DNA from: Fonsecaea monophora
Taxonomy: Eukaryota; Ascomycota; Eurotiomycetes; Chaetothyriales; Herpotrichiellaceae
DNA length: 64,000 bases
Direction of reading: 5' to 3'
Assembly (NCBI RefSeq): GCF_001642475.1
Contig: NW_019173965.1
Span: 1 to 64,000 of the forward strand
Shown here: piece after piece, positions 29,596-40,587 of the stretch
Layout: each line of letters starts with the position of its first letter
How positions within the stretch are numbered: the first letter of the stretch is position 1
Made by a program: the position numbers and the translations under genes
The notes under the pieces: model-generated
Databases searched by the model: none
The model's input: the letters and a program-made list of their open reading frames with translations, nothing else
What the model was told of the DNA's origin: nothing

Positions 29596-32560
29596 ATGCA
29601 GGTTCGTTGAATTGCTTCCTTTGTATCAAAGATGGGCAACTGCAAGATCTTGGGGCCCAGGGTCCAGCGAGGAGGATCCGATACATTTTCTGGTCCTATA
29701 GCAGAACCAACTGACATGCTTGAATCTTACAGACCTCAACCCGCAGTCGAGACACAGGCGCGAGCTTCGCCGCCCGCCAAAGGGGGCACCTGCCCCGATT
29801 GTCGATAAGCGATGAGAACCACCACGTTACCGAAACCATCGGATATCTCTACGATGACGATTCTGAGCAAGAGCAGCAGCACCCTTCCTATTCGAATCCA
29901 TATCAGAATGCGGATTCACAATCAGAAGTTAAAATCAATGGCCACCACGTGGAGGGTGTGGTGACCCCGAGGAGGACTCCGTCTATACCCAGAAAACAGT
30001 TGCCCTACCGAGATATGTCAGACGACCATGCCGTCGCACAATCGAATGGTGTTTCCCGAGGATCCCCTGGTCAAGTTCATTCCTGGGAACACCATAGTCG
30101 CACATCATCGTCGGCCTCCGGCTCAAGAGAGCGCTCGTCCTCGGATACCGCCACCTCTCCATTCCCACTAAATGATATTGACTACGAGTCTAGCCCGGCA
30201 GGTCTGGCGCAAGAGCTGAGCAATTTGCAAGCCCTGAGACGTATGTCAATGCATGTGGGAGCAACGGACGACCCAGACCTGCCCCAACTGAACGCGGCCG
30301 GCATGCCGAGTGCTCCGTCACCCACCTCGAGTGAAGACGACTCCTCTCGATTATTCTGGGTTCCGGCTCGATTGCACCCAGAACTTGCGCCGAAGGAATT
30401 CAAGACGTTTCTGGAAAGCAAAGCAGAGCAAATCAGAAGGAGATCGGGTGAACTGTCGGCTTTTACTACACCAACCTCGTCTCGATCTTCCTCGTTAAGT
30501 GCCGAAGGAGGTAATTCTGGCTTGCGCAGAAAGAAATCGATGCTATCACGCCAGATCGATAGTTCTGTGGGGTACCAAGATGGTGCGGAACGATTAGAGA
30601 GGAAAAAATCACAGTCACGCCGGGCGGCGCCTCTAGACCCAAACCTGCAAGAGTTGGAAACTTTGGTTGCGAATACCCCGGGCTTGTCGAGGCCAAGTCT
30701 GGATCCTTCATCAGAAGACGACACCCCGGACATAATACTACCATCAGTCCCGGGCAATAGTCTCAAAAGGTCGACAAGAACAACCTACCGACGAGGTGGA
30801 AGTGTCAAAGGGAGGGGAGATCGAGGCACATACGCTCAACGAGCCGCGAAAAGGGCAGTGGCTGGGAGCCCTTCGAGCAGCAGACCTGAGTCGCCCGAAT
30901 CCAGCATCCCTGCGGTTCCTCCATTGCCAAATATATCCATCGAGGGTCCCAGCCTTGCGCAGACCTTGAAGGATGTATCTAGCACAGCAAATTCCGGAAG
31001 GACTGCTCCTACAAACTTCTCTCGGCCAGCAACCTCGTCCTCTAGCGGCGGGTCTTCTGGACCAACAACGTTTGATCATAGGTTCGGCAATGACGACGAA
31101 ACGAAAAGACCGACAGCAGCAGGCATACCTGAGTCGCGAAAATCACCACCCCCTCCAAAATCACCTCCTTCAACAGGCGTTTCTTTCGAGCGAAAGCCCG
31201 TGCCACAAATTGTTGAGACTCCGCCTCCCCTTGAAGCGCCACAGGTGTCTGTCCAGCCTCCGCGGTCCTCTTCGATGACACCCCCACCCGTGCAACAGCC
31301 AGTGCGACATCCCGAGAGGGTTTCTTCTCGGGACGATAGCCGAACAAGAGCCATTTCCCCGCAAAGACCGTCGATGCCGTCCAGGGGGTCTTTACCAACC
31401 ATTACACCCCGAACACCGTCCCCAGCAAATCAGATATTACCACAAACAAAACCCTCCCAAAGTCTCGAACAGCCATCACCTCTGCCTGGAAATGACACAA
31501 ATACTAGCAATCTCTCGTTTATCCCGACCCTCAGTGTGGATAAGAGAGCCGACTCCAAGAAGAAGGAAGAGACCAAGAAGTCAAGTTGGAGCTGGTTGCT
31601 GGGGAAAGAAGACGGAGACAAAGACAAATCCGAGAAACCAAAGGCCAAAATTTCCAAACCTCCACAACAACACGACAATACACGACTTGATCTGCTCCAA
31701 ACATCCATTGATGGGGGTGTTCGAGGGCGTGAAAGTCTGGTGCTAGATCGGGAACACCTCAAGCTTGATGAAGAACGCCGAAAAGAAAGCCAACGGAAAG
31801 CGTCAGGGAGTGACAAGAAGGAAAAAGAAGGCCTTTTCTCCTCGATATTTGGCGGCAAGAGGAGCAAGGGAGACAAGGAAAGCAGCTCAAAGAAACACCG
31901 CGACCGAGGTCTGTCGCCTGAGCCGCCGTACCGAGAATTGAAACCCGACATCGACTATAATTGGACCAGGTTCTCGATTTTGGAAGAAAGGGCCATCTAT
32001 CGCATGGCACATATTAAATTGGCCAATCCTCGTCGAGCCCTGTACTCGCAGGTGCTCCTCAGTAATTTCATGTACAGTTATTTGGCCAAGGTCCAGCAGA
32101 TGCACCCACAAATGAATCTACCCACGAGTGCCAAACAGCAACGGAAACAGCAGCAGAAAGACCAACAGCAGCAGCCGGACGAATATGTCCAATACCAGCG
32201 ATATCAACAAGTGAGTACTTCAGGTTAGGCAGTATGGAGGTTCTCGTGCTAATTTCTTTGCAGCAACAAGCTCAGCAACAGCAGCCGCAACAACCTCAAT
32301 CGTACCAAGGAGAGCAGTCATATGGTTCTCAACAAGATTTTGCGGGTGATTCGTCTGGCTATGATTACGACGCTGGCAGCTCGAGGCCAAGTTCGAGGGG
32401 AAGCAAGCACACGGTCGAGGGTAATGGTTCGGCATATGGCGGTGGTGCCGGTGCATATAATCAGTACCATAACAACAATCAACTTCAAGAGCACGTACAA
32501 CAGGGCGGCTCACGCCACGGCGGGTCCCAGCTGGACGATGATGACGATGATATGTGGTAA
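29596..32560 (+). CDS. Zds-type protein (ZDS_C domain)
   Basis: Three exons: 29596-29601 (only ATG CAG), 29733-32210 and 32264-32560; 926 aa. The tiny first exon is inferred because the 29733 exon has no ATG in its frame and is preceded by a branch-like CTGAC and a TTACAG acceptor, with ATGCAG followed by donor GTTCGT upstream. The mature N-terminus reads RLSISDENHHVTETIGYLYD. The middle is disordered Ser/Pro-rich (SRLFWVPARLHPELAPKEFK is a conserved island). The ZDS_C domain is near residues 760-810: DYNWTRFSILEERAIYRMAH and IKLANPRRALYSQVLLSNFM. A Gln-rich and acidic DDDDDDMW tail ends it. Zds proteins regulate PP2A-Cdc55, polarity and mitotic entry in yeast. Start by inference; domain strong. 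Confidence 0.85.
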
Positions 32561-33871
32561 TATTCGGCGAGGTCGAAGAAAAGGCGTCCCGACTTGTTCT
32601 TCAAGCCAACTGGCAGTATCGCCGCTTTGATATTGGACAAGATATACTGCTGAACACTTTGGCCCGTTGCTCTCCCAATGTCTTTGGAGGGTTTTCTCTC
32701 GTCGATTTCTAGCATAGCGGATGGCAGGAAGGATGCGTATTTGTGAAGGAATATTTTCAACTTGAGGAGCGGTATGATCACATATCTCGAAATGACATTA
32801 CAATATTTTGACACATCAAACTCGACATGACATTTGCTAGGACCAGGTCCTGACTTATCAGATGGGATTAGGAAGGGGAGGGAAGGATAGGAATGGTCCC
32901 TCCACTTAGAAAATTGTACATAGATGGAGGAATGCACAAACTTTGCTCAGATCCGGATAAATACCACACAGTGTCGTGTGAGCTGCATTTTAACGAGAGA
33001 TGAGTGATATAGAGAGAGGGTCGTTGAGATGGCGCGAATACCGAGTGTCTGAGACTCTGTCCCGAGCAAGATGGCCAAGGCCTGATGGTTTGTATGGTGC
33101 ATCATGATTTCAGTTCTCGTTACAAAGGGTTGTATGTAGATGCGAGGCTGAGCCATGCTGCAAGACACCGAGAATTACCTAGGTATTGATTTGTACCCTA
33201 CATTTGTGTAAGGTTTACCCTAACCATTCATTGCCAGTCACGCCCTGACCCCCGTTACCGCCGTTCCTGCGCCAGAGGCAAGGCCATGCGAGGCGAGGCG
33301 AGGCGGCACGTTTCCGTAACCAAAAGTGCCTCTGACACCTTTCCATTATTATTCGCAAAGGAACTCTTAATCTTGATACACTACTCGCTGACATCACAAC
33401 TCCTATCTCTCTCCCCCTCCTAGCCTCCGCAGCAGAGACTCACGCGCGCACTTGACTCGACGGAGTTGAACTGCGGTTTCCCAAGGGCATCCGCTGCGCT
33501 CCTTTCCCGCCCCCCCCGTCTTCCAGTCGCCGTAATCACAGACACAGCCACAGTCACCGAGACCTTGGAAAGACAACGGAACCGACGGCGCGAAAGTGAA
33601 GAAGAGGACAAAGTATTGGGAGAAAAGAGAAGGGGAAGAAGGGCGAGAACAAACGGGGAACCGACACTAGAGGATCCATCCCCCCGCCTGTGTGTCTGCG
33701 AAACCGCGCAGGGTCGAGGGCGAGCGGTATCATATCTAGGCCTTCGATACGGCTTCAAGGTCCTAGTCCTAAGCAAGGGGGAATCGGCCTCGCGAGGGCT
33801 GCCTCTGTCGCCGACTCAGAAGTCCAAGAACATAAGACCCCGGAAAAGTCACCAAGTCCGCCACCGCCGCA
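32561..33871. other. Intergenic gap, mostly 5' flank of the SNARE gene
   Basis: About 1.3 kb. Open frames on the plus strand over 33466-33939 overlap the start of the SNARE gene in other frames and lack family features; they look like a purine-rich 5' UTR. No RNA gene seen. Confidence 0.5.
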
Positions 33872-34265
33872 ATGGCCGACGCCTACGGGCGCGAAGAGTA
33901 AGTCTATTCTCCCTCACCCACGATACACCAGACCCTTGACCAAGGTCAACACACTGATTGCGGCGACAAAAAAACACAGACAAAACAACGCCCTCCTCTC
34001 GTCCCTCTCCCAAAAGACCTCGGCGCTCAAACACATCACACTCGACATCTACGACAATGCGCGCAGCCAGGGCACACTCGACAACACCAACGAGGTGTTT
34101 AGCAGTATGAGCACAAACATCCGCGGCAGCGCGGGCCGGCTGACCCGCATGGCGCGCCAGGGCGACAAGGTCGCCGTGCTCAAGGTCGCGGGCGTCGTCG
34201 TCGTCGCCGGCTTGTTGGTCTGGTGGATCGGCGGGTGGATCCTGGGCTTGTTCTTGGGCAGGTGA
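33872..34265 (+). CDS. SFT1: Sft1-like Qc-SNARE
   Basis: Two exons, 33872-33897 and 33980-34265; 103 aa (MADAYGREEQNNALLSSLSQ at the start after splicing). The SNARE heptad region spans about residues 12-65: LSQKTSALKHITLDIYDNAR then SQGTLDNTNEVFSSM, with a Gln at the ionic zero layer. GSAGRLTRMARQG leads into a C-terminal transmembrane anchor, VLKVAGVVVVAGLLVWWIGG. Length and layout match fungal Sft1/Bet1-like tail-anchored SNAREs of the Golgi, which take part in retrograde intra-Golgi transport. Bet1 is the alternative. Confidence 0.8.
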
Positions 34266-35070
34266 TGCATCCAGTCCTGTCTCGCTGGGTACGGGTGTAG
34301 GTGACTTGCCTGAACAAGCTAAGCACCTAGGTGTCGATCCGAGTAGGTAGAGCATGAAAGGGAAGAAAACATAAAGCAATCGTGAATGGGAAATGGGGGT
34401 TCGAGAACCAAATACCTAGAGAGGTAGGTATTGGAGCAGCGACAGCGAAATGGTTTTGATCATACTTTGTTGTATTATTGATACTGATACTGATACACTG
34501 TCTGTCCGTCTACCTCTGTTTCGTTATAACGATACCCAGTGCTCTGTTCCATTTCATTCATTCATTGATTCGTGATAATAGCTTTTGTGTCATGTTCATA
34601 TTCATGATCATGATCCGTAATGATACCCAATGCCAATGCCAATGATAATAATATGCGTGTTTCTTTTTTCCTTTTCCTGGTTGCCTGCTCAATAAAAATG
34701 CCCATGCCGTGATAATGATGTTGTGATTGGTGGTGGTGGTGTTTGCGTGTCGGTAAGTGAGGAATGCTGGTAATAATGTCCTTTGTTGCCTTTTGGGTAA
34801 CACTGCTGCAAGAATGGCTTTTGCTCTTCAGTAACGATGCCTCTCCTTCGGTAACGATGTTGTAAGAATGCTTTCCTCCAGTAACAATATTGCAAGAATG
34901 CTGTGCCAATAACATTGGTCTTTTCCACACGCCATAACAATACGTGTAATAATGCTTGTCGTTGATGCTTTTGCCATGCTGCTGACAAAGGAAAAACCCA
35001 GCTCAGGTTCCAGTCACACCTGCAGTTCTGTTGGGCTGATTTGGTTGGTTTGATGCGATCCATGTTGTCC
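34266..35070. other. Intergenic gap between convergent genes, degenerate repeats
   Basis: 3' flanks of the SNARE and TFIIE alpha genes. A degenerate repeat built on GTAACNATNTTGCAAGAATG occurs about three times in 34795-34912, with CATGATCATGATCC-like palindromes near 34600. No coding sense. Confidence 0.5.
34795..34912. repeat. Degenerate repeat, GTAAC...TGCAAGAATGC units
   Basis: The units start at about 34797, 34851 and 34881, each containing GTAAC, then a G/T-rich gap and AAGAATG. Spacing is irregular (54 and 30 bases). Confidence 0.5.
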
Positions 35071-36132
35071 TCAGACTGCATCTTCAAACTCTTCATCTTC
35101 TTCAGAGTCTCCTTCAAAGGCGACTTCATACTCTCTCTTGATGCCATTGACTGGTTCTGGTTTGACATCCACATCTTCAAAGTCTTCTTCCTCCTCCTCC
35201 GCATCTTCTTCTCCTCCTGCCTCATCGTCATCTGGAGTGGTAGCAGCCGTGGCGGTTCCATTGGTGGTAGCCCCGATTGCACTGCTTGTATACCACACTG
35301 GCAGTTGATTCTGTTTGGCGAGGAATTTCCTGCGCTCTTCTTTCCTTTCTGCTTCTTCACGTTCTTGTTCCTCACCACTAGTCAGGTTGACGGTGAGATT
35401 TTTAACGTCGACCATGTCTGGGCCGCTTCTCTTGTAGTCGTAGTACCTGTTGCCTCTCTGTAGAGGAACGTACTGTTCTGATGTGTCTGTTTTCCCACTT
35501 CCCTGCGGTCGGGGGACGTCTTTCTTTCGGTCCCATGCTGAGGTGAAGTCGTTTTCGGGGATGTCTGTCCGATCGATCTTGAGGATCATGTCGTCAAACT
35601 TTTTGAGCTGATCATTCAGCTTTCTGATCTTTTCGTGGTTGCCGCGGTCTTTCAGTGCGACTTGTTCGTTCTGGACCAGGGTCGCATGGCATCTGTCGCA
35701 GTAGAAGCCTTCGTCTCCGACTTTGTCAAGTATGTCAAGTTCTTCATATTCTGCCTTGCAGCGGGGACAGCGCCAGTCTTTGCGTTTGGTCTCATCTTGT
35801 TGATACATCGCCTCCACTTTCTTGCGGAGTTTTGCGATCTTGTATTTGATTGCGTCGATTGCGGGGTGGAAGGGACAGTAGTAGTATTCTCTGGACGAGG
35901 GTCTTGTAGAGCCGATCTTGGCTTCATTGCGGGACTGTGTCTGGACAAGCCGGGCAGTGCGCAGAGGGTTGAGTAGGCTGCGGATGTCTTTGGGCTGAGA
36001 GTTCAGGAGAATGTTCAGGTCGTCCATTTGTAGAACTGAGTGCATGAGGATGGCGTCGACAATGATGATCTGTTTAGGGTGAGGGAAGAAAGTGCGCACT
36101 GCCGTCCGGATGAGAGTCTTTGCTTCGTCCAT
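35071..36132 (-). CDS. TFA1: TFIIE alpha subunit
   Basis: Intronless, 353 aa from the ATG at 36132 (MDEAKTLIRTAVRTF). The TFIIE-alpha winged-helix domain is at the N-terminus (FPHPKQIIIVDAILMHSVLQ, RTARLVQTQSRNE), then EYYYCPFHPAIDAIKYKI. The Cys4 zinc ribbon is WRCPRCKAEY and GFYCDRCHATLV at about residues 118-150. The C-terminus has acidic tracts (EEDAEEEEEDFEDVDV). TFIIE helps RNA polymerase II promoter opening through TFIIH. An upstream in-frame ATG at 36309 would add 59 residues without family likeness, so it is probably leader. Somewhat shorter than many fungal orthologues. Confidence 0.93.
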   Translation of the reverse strand: MDEAKTLIRTAVRTFFPHPKQIIIVDAILMHSVLQMDDLNILLNSQPKDIRSLLNPLRTARLVQTQSRNEAKIGSTRPSSREYYYCPFHPAIDAIKYKIAKLRKKVEAMYQQDETKRKDWRCPRCKAEYEELDILDKVGDEGFYCDRCHATLVQNEQVALKDRGNHEKIRKLNDQLKKFDDMILKIDRTDIPENDFTSAWDRKKDVPRPQGSGKTDTSEQYVPLQRGNRYYDYKRSGPDMVDVKNLTVNLTSGEEQEREEAERKEERRKFLAKQNQLPVWYTSSAIGATTNGTATAATTPDDDEAGGEEDAEEEEEDFEDVDVKPEPVNGIKREYEVAFEGDSEEDEEFEDAV

Positions 36133-36259
36133 GATGATGATGGTAAGGGTGTGATTTTGAGTGGGACTGTGAATGTTGTGACCAGGGGTTGAGAGAACCG
36201 AGGAGAGAGGACCGAGAAGAAGAGACGTGCAGCCAGCGAGTCTTGGGAGAGGAGCTCCG

Positions 36260-36702
36260 TCAAGCGTATCTTGGGTTGCGCGGAGGCGCAACACGCTTGT
36301 CTCTGCCAAGCCATTTGGTCAGCACTCTTTTGAGTTGGGCGGAGCAGAAGACGCCAAACGAAAATTCACTTACGCGCAGCACTCGCAGACGAGGGAGTCG
36401 CTCGACTCAAGCTCGAGCTTCTTCCAATTTTCACACCGCATCTGTGGCAGCGGTGGCCTCTCCCTTGCCTTCCTCTCCAGCACCAAGGAGGGACTTGGGT
36501 CCCTCTCGTCCAACGCTTTGAGCCAGCGAAGGACGAGGGACGCAGTGACCTTTTCAGGTTCACTCGCCTCCTTGGTGACTGGCTTGCAGTCAGGGAGAGG
36601 ACAGGCGGGAGGGCGGAAGGACACCGGCTCGAAAACGAGCGGTGGGAGGTTGTCCTCCTCCTCAATCTCCTTTCGGAGTTTCTTGGAGAACATGCAGCCC
36701 AT
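36260..36702 (-). CDS. Small candidate N-myristoylated protein, unknown function
   Basis: Exon 1 36702-36374 and, if a GTAAGT donor at 36373 is used with the CTGAC...GGCAG acceptor, exon 2 36302-36260; 123 aa. Without splicing the frame ends a few codons past the donor. The start MGCMFSKKLRKEIEEED has Gly2 and Cys3 followed by basic residues, the pattern for N-myristoylation plus palmitoylation and membrane attachment. The body holds CPLPDCKP and the C-terminus CECCA, so Cys-rich ends flank a charged middle. No known domain. It lies just upstream of TFIIE alpha on the same strand, with 127 bp between stop and start. The start could instead be the in-frame ATG at 36762, which would destroy the lipidation motif. 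Confidence 0.55.
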
Positions 36703-37602
36703 TTTCTCCGGCGGTCTCTTGAAAATTAAAATGGCTAAAAAAAGGTGGAAAAAAAGTGTCAAAGTCTCGGGCGTTCAAGTGATGTGGTATAGAGAAGTCC
36801 AAGTACGCTGGGCCGGGCGTGTGCCTCACATATACTCTACAAAATCCCTGAGGGTTGATCTTGTGCGTCCGCTACTCTGCCAAAATTCTATAGAGTGTTG
36901 TCAATCCAGTGGGAGACCGCCGATCCCAAGCTCTTTACAATTGCTGCCTCACTACCTTGTACACTCATCACATGCAATGTTCCGCTTCCACACATGGCTA
37001 GGTGGAGTTCATTGAGGGCGGTTGAGCCAATATCCACTTAAGCGAACCCTACCGCTAGCGCCGCACGGACCATCTTCGCTGTGCCGCCGCTGGAACTGAC
37101 GAGGCTGGTGCTTACGGTGGGGCACGTGAACTTTACACATGAAAAAGTTTGATGCAAGAGTTCAGTGAGAAAACCACGCATTGCTAGTCATTCGTGCCGT
37201 TGGAATCCTCAGGCCTGATCAAGTTTATCTGTCCGTTTAATGGTCTCTCCTTGCCTGATGTGCGCAGCTCATGCCTCATTGCAAAGCGCCACATAATTAG
37301 CCAGATCAGCCAGATCAGGCACTCTGGGTTGATCTAAGGACGTCGCATCAATTGATCTGATCGAAATGATTTCAATAAGAGTTTTCTATACTACTGGCAG
37401 CAAAGGTGCGCGACGTGCTATCAGAGGTCAAGAGGCTGTTCATTGTTCCCTATAATGGCAGATATAGGAGCCCTCAGGGGTGCCTAGAAGTTTGGGTGGC
37501 CAGCATAGAAAAACGATATACCATCCTTGATCCAATGAACAAGTATGCCATTAGTTGAGGCAGTGCAGCCTTGCCCCTCCAGATCTGCTGCTCGTGAGTT
37601 TC
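36703..37602. other. Intergenic gap
   Basis: No gene recognised. AGATCAGCCAGATCAG-type direct repeats lie at 37300-37320. Holds the promoter of the small lipidated-protein gene and the 3' flank of the transcription factor. Confidence 0.5.
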
Positions 37603-39182
37603 CTAGCTGCCTGGATCGTCGTCGCTGCGTGGTTTAGATAGTGCTCTGTCTTGCGCCATCTTCCGCTCCAGCGAAAGAGTCAGCAACTCGGTCCAGAAGA
37701 ATTGCCTACAGACCTCAAAATGTAGGTGGTTGAACTCTAGAAATGGGACGTCCCGACGTAGTTTGTTGGCAGTCTTCCAGGTTTGCGTGTCATGGTCGAA
37801 TGTCGCCAACAGTAACATTTTCACCCAGAGAAGAAAGTCTTCAAGTCCCAGGGCCCCTGTACTGCGACATTCTCTCCCATAATCGACGTCCCAATTCAGC
37901 ATGCAAAAGGTTTGAATAAATCCATAGCCATTCGTTATATGTTCCCCTAAAGTCTCGGTTGAGATAGTGAGGGCCAGCAATGAAATGGCCAACAACTCTT
38001 CCACCATGTTCCGGTGGGGGTTTTGCAGGATTACAATAGCCAGGAACATGACTTGAGGAGGCGACACTGGATATGTTGATGGCGAAAGTGCGAGTTTGTC
38101 ATCTTGCTCGAGATCTTGCGTCTGGTGCATTAGATCAGACATTAGTTGCGCACTTGTCTGCACAACTTGAACCACTTGAACGCTCAGTCTGCAAGACATG
38201 GCTAATTCAACAAAGCCTAGAGGCAGGCGACTCAACGTCAGGCTAAATTCCGGGTGGAAAGGATGTGTAGGATATTCAAGCAGGCCGTAAGGAAACTTTG
38301 GCACCTGATCTCGGTCAGGCTCAGCATACACCCCTCCCAGGAATGTTTCCCAGCTGACCATGTTAGATTGCATGTGATACTCGTGTAAGGCGATAACTTA
38401 CGATCTGATGTGAGCCTTGATGTAGCCCTGTAAGCCGGTAGATCTGAGCTCGCCTCGCATTTGTATCATACGATGCATCACACCCAGATGCTGAAGAGGT
38501 GACCCCAAGTCTTCCGAGAGTGCCTGTAGAGAGTTACTCCAACGCCGGGTGATCCACGATCGGGAAACAAACCTCAACAGCCATCAAATAAATAAGACTA
38601 AGCAGTATAGCGTCGGTCGAATCGGGAGGGTCGGATTCAAGTCTGTTTCGAAGGAGGACAAGAGCCTTCCAGTAATACCCGACCACTTTCCGGCTCTGTC
38701 GTTTGTCATGTATGCGAGAAGCAAATGCAAGGCCGGCTGCCGTTATCAAGGGATCTTGCATCATTGCCGAAAGATTGGTACCGATGAACTTCGAATCTCT
38801 GCTCTCCAATCTAAACGTTGGGTAACGCAGCATAGACGGACAGTAAAGCTCGACAACTTGAATGAATCTGTTCAGCATAACAATCTCCCTCCCTGAATCG
38901 TAGATGCTCACAGAATTGGATGGTTGCCAAGGGGTTGGCGTCGCCCTCCATCATTGTAGCATCCAGCGGCAGGGCATGAAAATTGACCGGCTTGACTCTG
39001 AGCAGCGTGCGGGCGGACCACCGAGCTGAATTTATTTCTGACTCGATGAGTCGCAGTGCTGGGCTGGCCCTAGCTTGATTATTCATATGCGATGGTCTGA
39101 GAGTGTAGTCGGACTCTCCGCGAGGTGCATTCTCTTGAGAGGTTGACTGGTGAATAGGAGAGACATGCCCTCCTCGACTCAT
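37603..39182 (-). CDS. Fungal transcription-factor-like protein without visible zinc cluster
   Basis: Exons 39182-38912, 38856-38573, 38523-38402 and 38353-37603 join in phase to 475 aa (start MSRGGHVSPI). The helical C-terminal domain (DPLITAAGLAFASRIHDKRQ, LLSLIYLMAVEALSEDLG, LGVMHRMIQMRGELR, WETFLGGVYAEPDRDQVPKF) is like the fungal Zn-cluster transcription-factor regulatory domain (Fungal_trans_2 type), usually following a Zn(II)2Cys6 finger. Here no CX2CX6C cluster is present. An open frame just upstream (39448-39183, HTFHNDRRFKEDF, KRELQGWQNG) looks like the family's N-terminal part but is out of frame with the rest and lacks an ATG and an obvious splice. The N-terminus is therefore unresolved: an unseen intron, a frameshift, or gene decay. 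Confidence 0.6.
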
Positions 39183-40587
39183 CGCCTTCCTATATCGGTC
39201 GATTGATCCTTTTGGTAATCGCTTTGCGTTGAGCGGACCTTGAGAGGCTCCTCCGCTCGATTGTTTGAACGGTATTTCCGCTGCCCCTGGAAGTTGTTGT
39301 ACTGCAAAAAGACGGCTTGGATCATCTCATGCCTCGCTCCAGCTGGAGGGGGGCCATATAATATACCATTCTGCCATCCTTGAAGCTCTCGTTTTTGGCC
39401 GACCAGGAAATCTTCTTTGAATCTGCGATCATTGTGGAAAGTGTGCACATATTACACCGGCGGTTAAATACGGGCCAAAAAACAACGTGGACGCGGGGTC
39501 TAAAGACGACAGCAATGGAGTTGCATTGTCAGGCTCCAGACCTCCTCATCGGTGTCCTGCATGCTAAGGGCCACTGAAAAGCTTGTGCCTGAAAATGACG
39601 GTCACTCGCAAGGCAAGATTAGGCGTGAAGCGAGGTCGAAAGCTCGGATTTTTATTCCCATCCCACGTTGTAACTGGAGAGCCCACAATGCAATCCCGTC
39701 TTTTTTGGGGGTGAACCTGCTGTCGCATGGCCCAAACTTACGGGCCATTTGGGCACTTCGGGCCAGCTGACTTCATATAGGCTAGCCAAGGGGCTATTGG
39801 GGGGAGACTTCGCAGTTTGACTGGTGCTCATTGGAATGGTGTGCCGCTTGGGGCAAACTGTCTGGGGGCAGCAAGAGGGGGAGCAGGGGGCGCTAGCCAC
39901 AGAGGAGCTCGCGGAAGAGACTGCTGATTAATGGTCGGTGATAGTCTGATTGGAGGCAGTTGTTGTCATTTTCCAGGTTCAGTAAATGATGGAAGAACGT
40001 GGATTGAAATGTTCAAGAGCGTTGCTTGTATACTGTGCAGATGGGACAATGTGAGGTGAGAATGAACACCCAGGCTGCGACTGCGGTAGCGGCGGAGGGC
40101 CACGGCGGTGAGTTTGGGGAGCGCCGCACACACTCACCAGTGCTTCTCCCACCACCTTTCTCGATCACTCACTTCCTCTGAGGACCAACTCAGATTACTC
40201 CCCGTTTATGAACCCCAGCTGCTCAAGTTTTCACCGGATTCCATGTCAGTCTCTGGTCTGCAGCGCATGTAGCTGCCGTCCAGATCAGATCATTACCGTC
40301 TACACAGCGTGATTCCAGAAGGTGAGCTTGCGTTGACACGATCGCCAGGTCTTATCTCGGCTTGATCTTTGAAGTAAACACTACATACTACGCCTCGCTT
40401 CACGCATAACCACGAATACCATCGAGTTATCCGTGCTACTAAGCGTGGGTTTGTTCACTCGACCATAGACACCCTACAGCTGTCTCTTTTCCCACTCGTT
40501 ACTACTTACGCACGCCGCTCATCAGCTTTGGTCGCAATCTCTCTTTGTTTCTTCCTTCGCCGCACGGTGATAACGGCTCGCACTATT
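39183..40587. other. Intergenic gap, includes possible N-terminal coding of the transcription factor
   Basis: 39183-39448 on the minus strand is probably coding (see the transcription-factor entry). Beyond it, 39450-40587 shows no gene. It holds the promoter of the Kar5-like gene. Confidence 0.45.

Noticed and set aside
29632..29809. Short frame beginning MGNCKILGP before the Zds exon
   Set aside because: It ends in a stop out of frame with the Zds sequence, and the spliced ATG-CAG exon gives a better start. The MGN context looked like a myristoylation site but is not supported.
33466..33939. 157-codon plus-strand frame upstream of the SNARE
   Set aside because: Overlaps the SNARE start in another frame, purine-rich, no domain. 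Treated as leader sequence.
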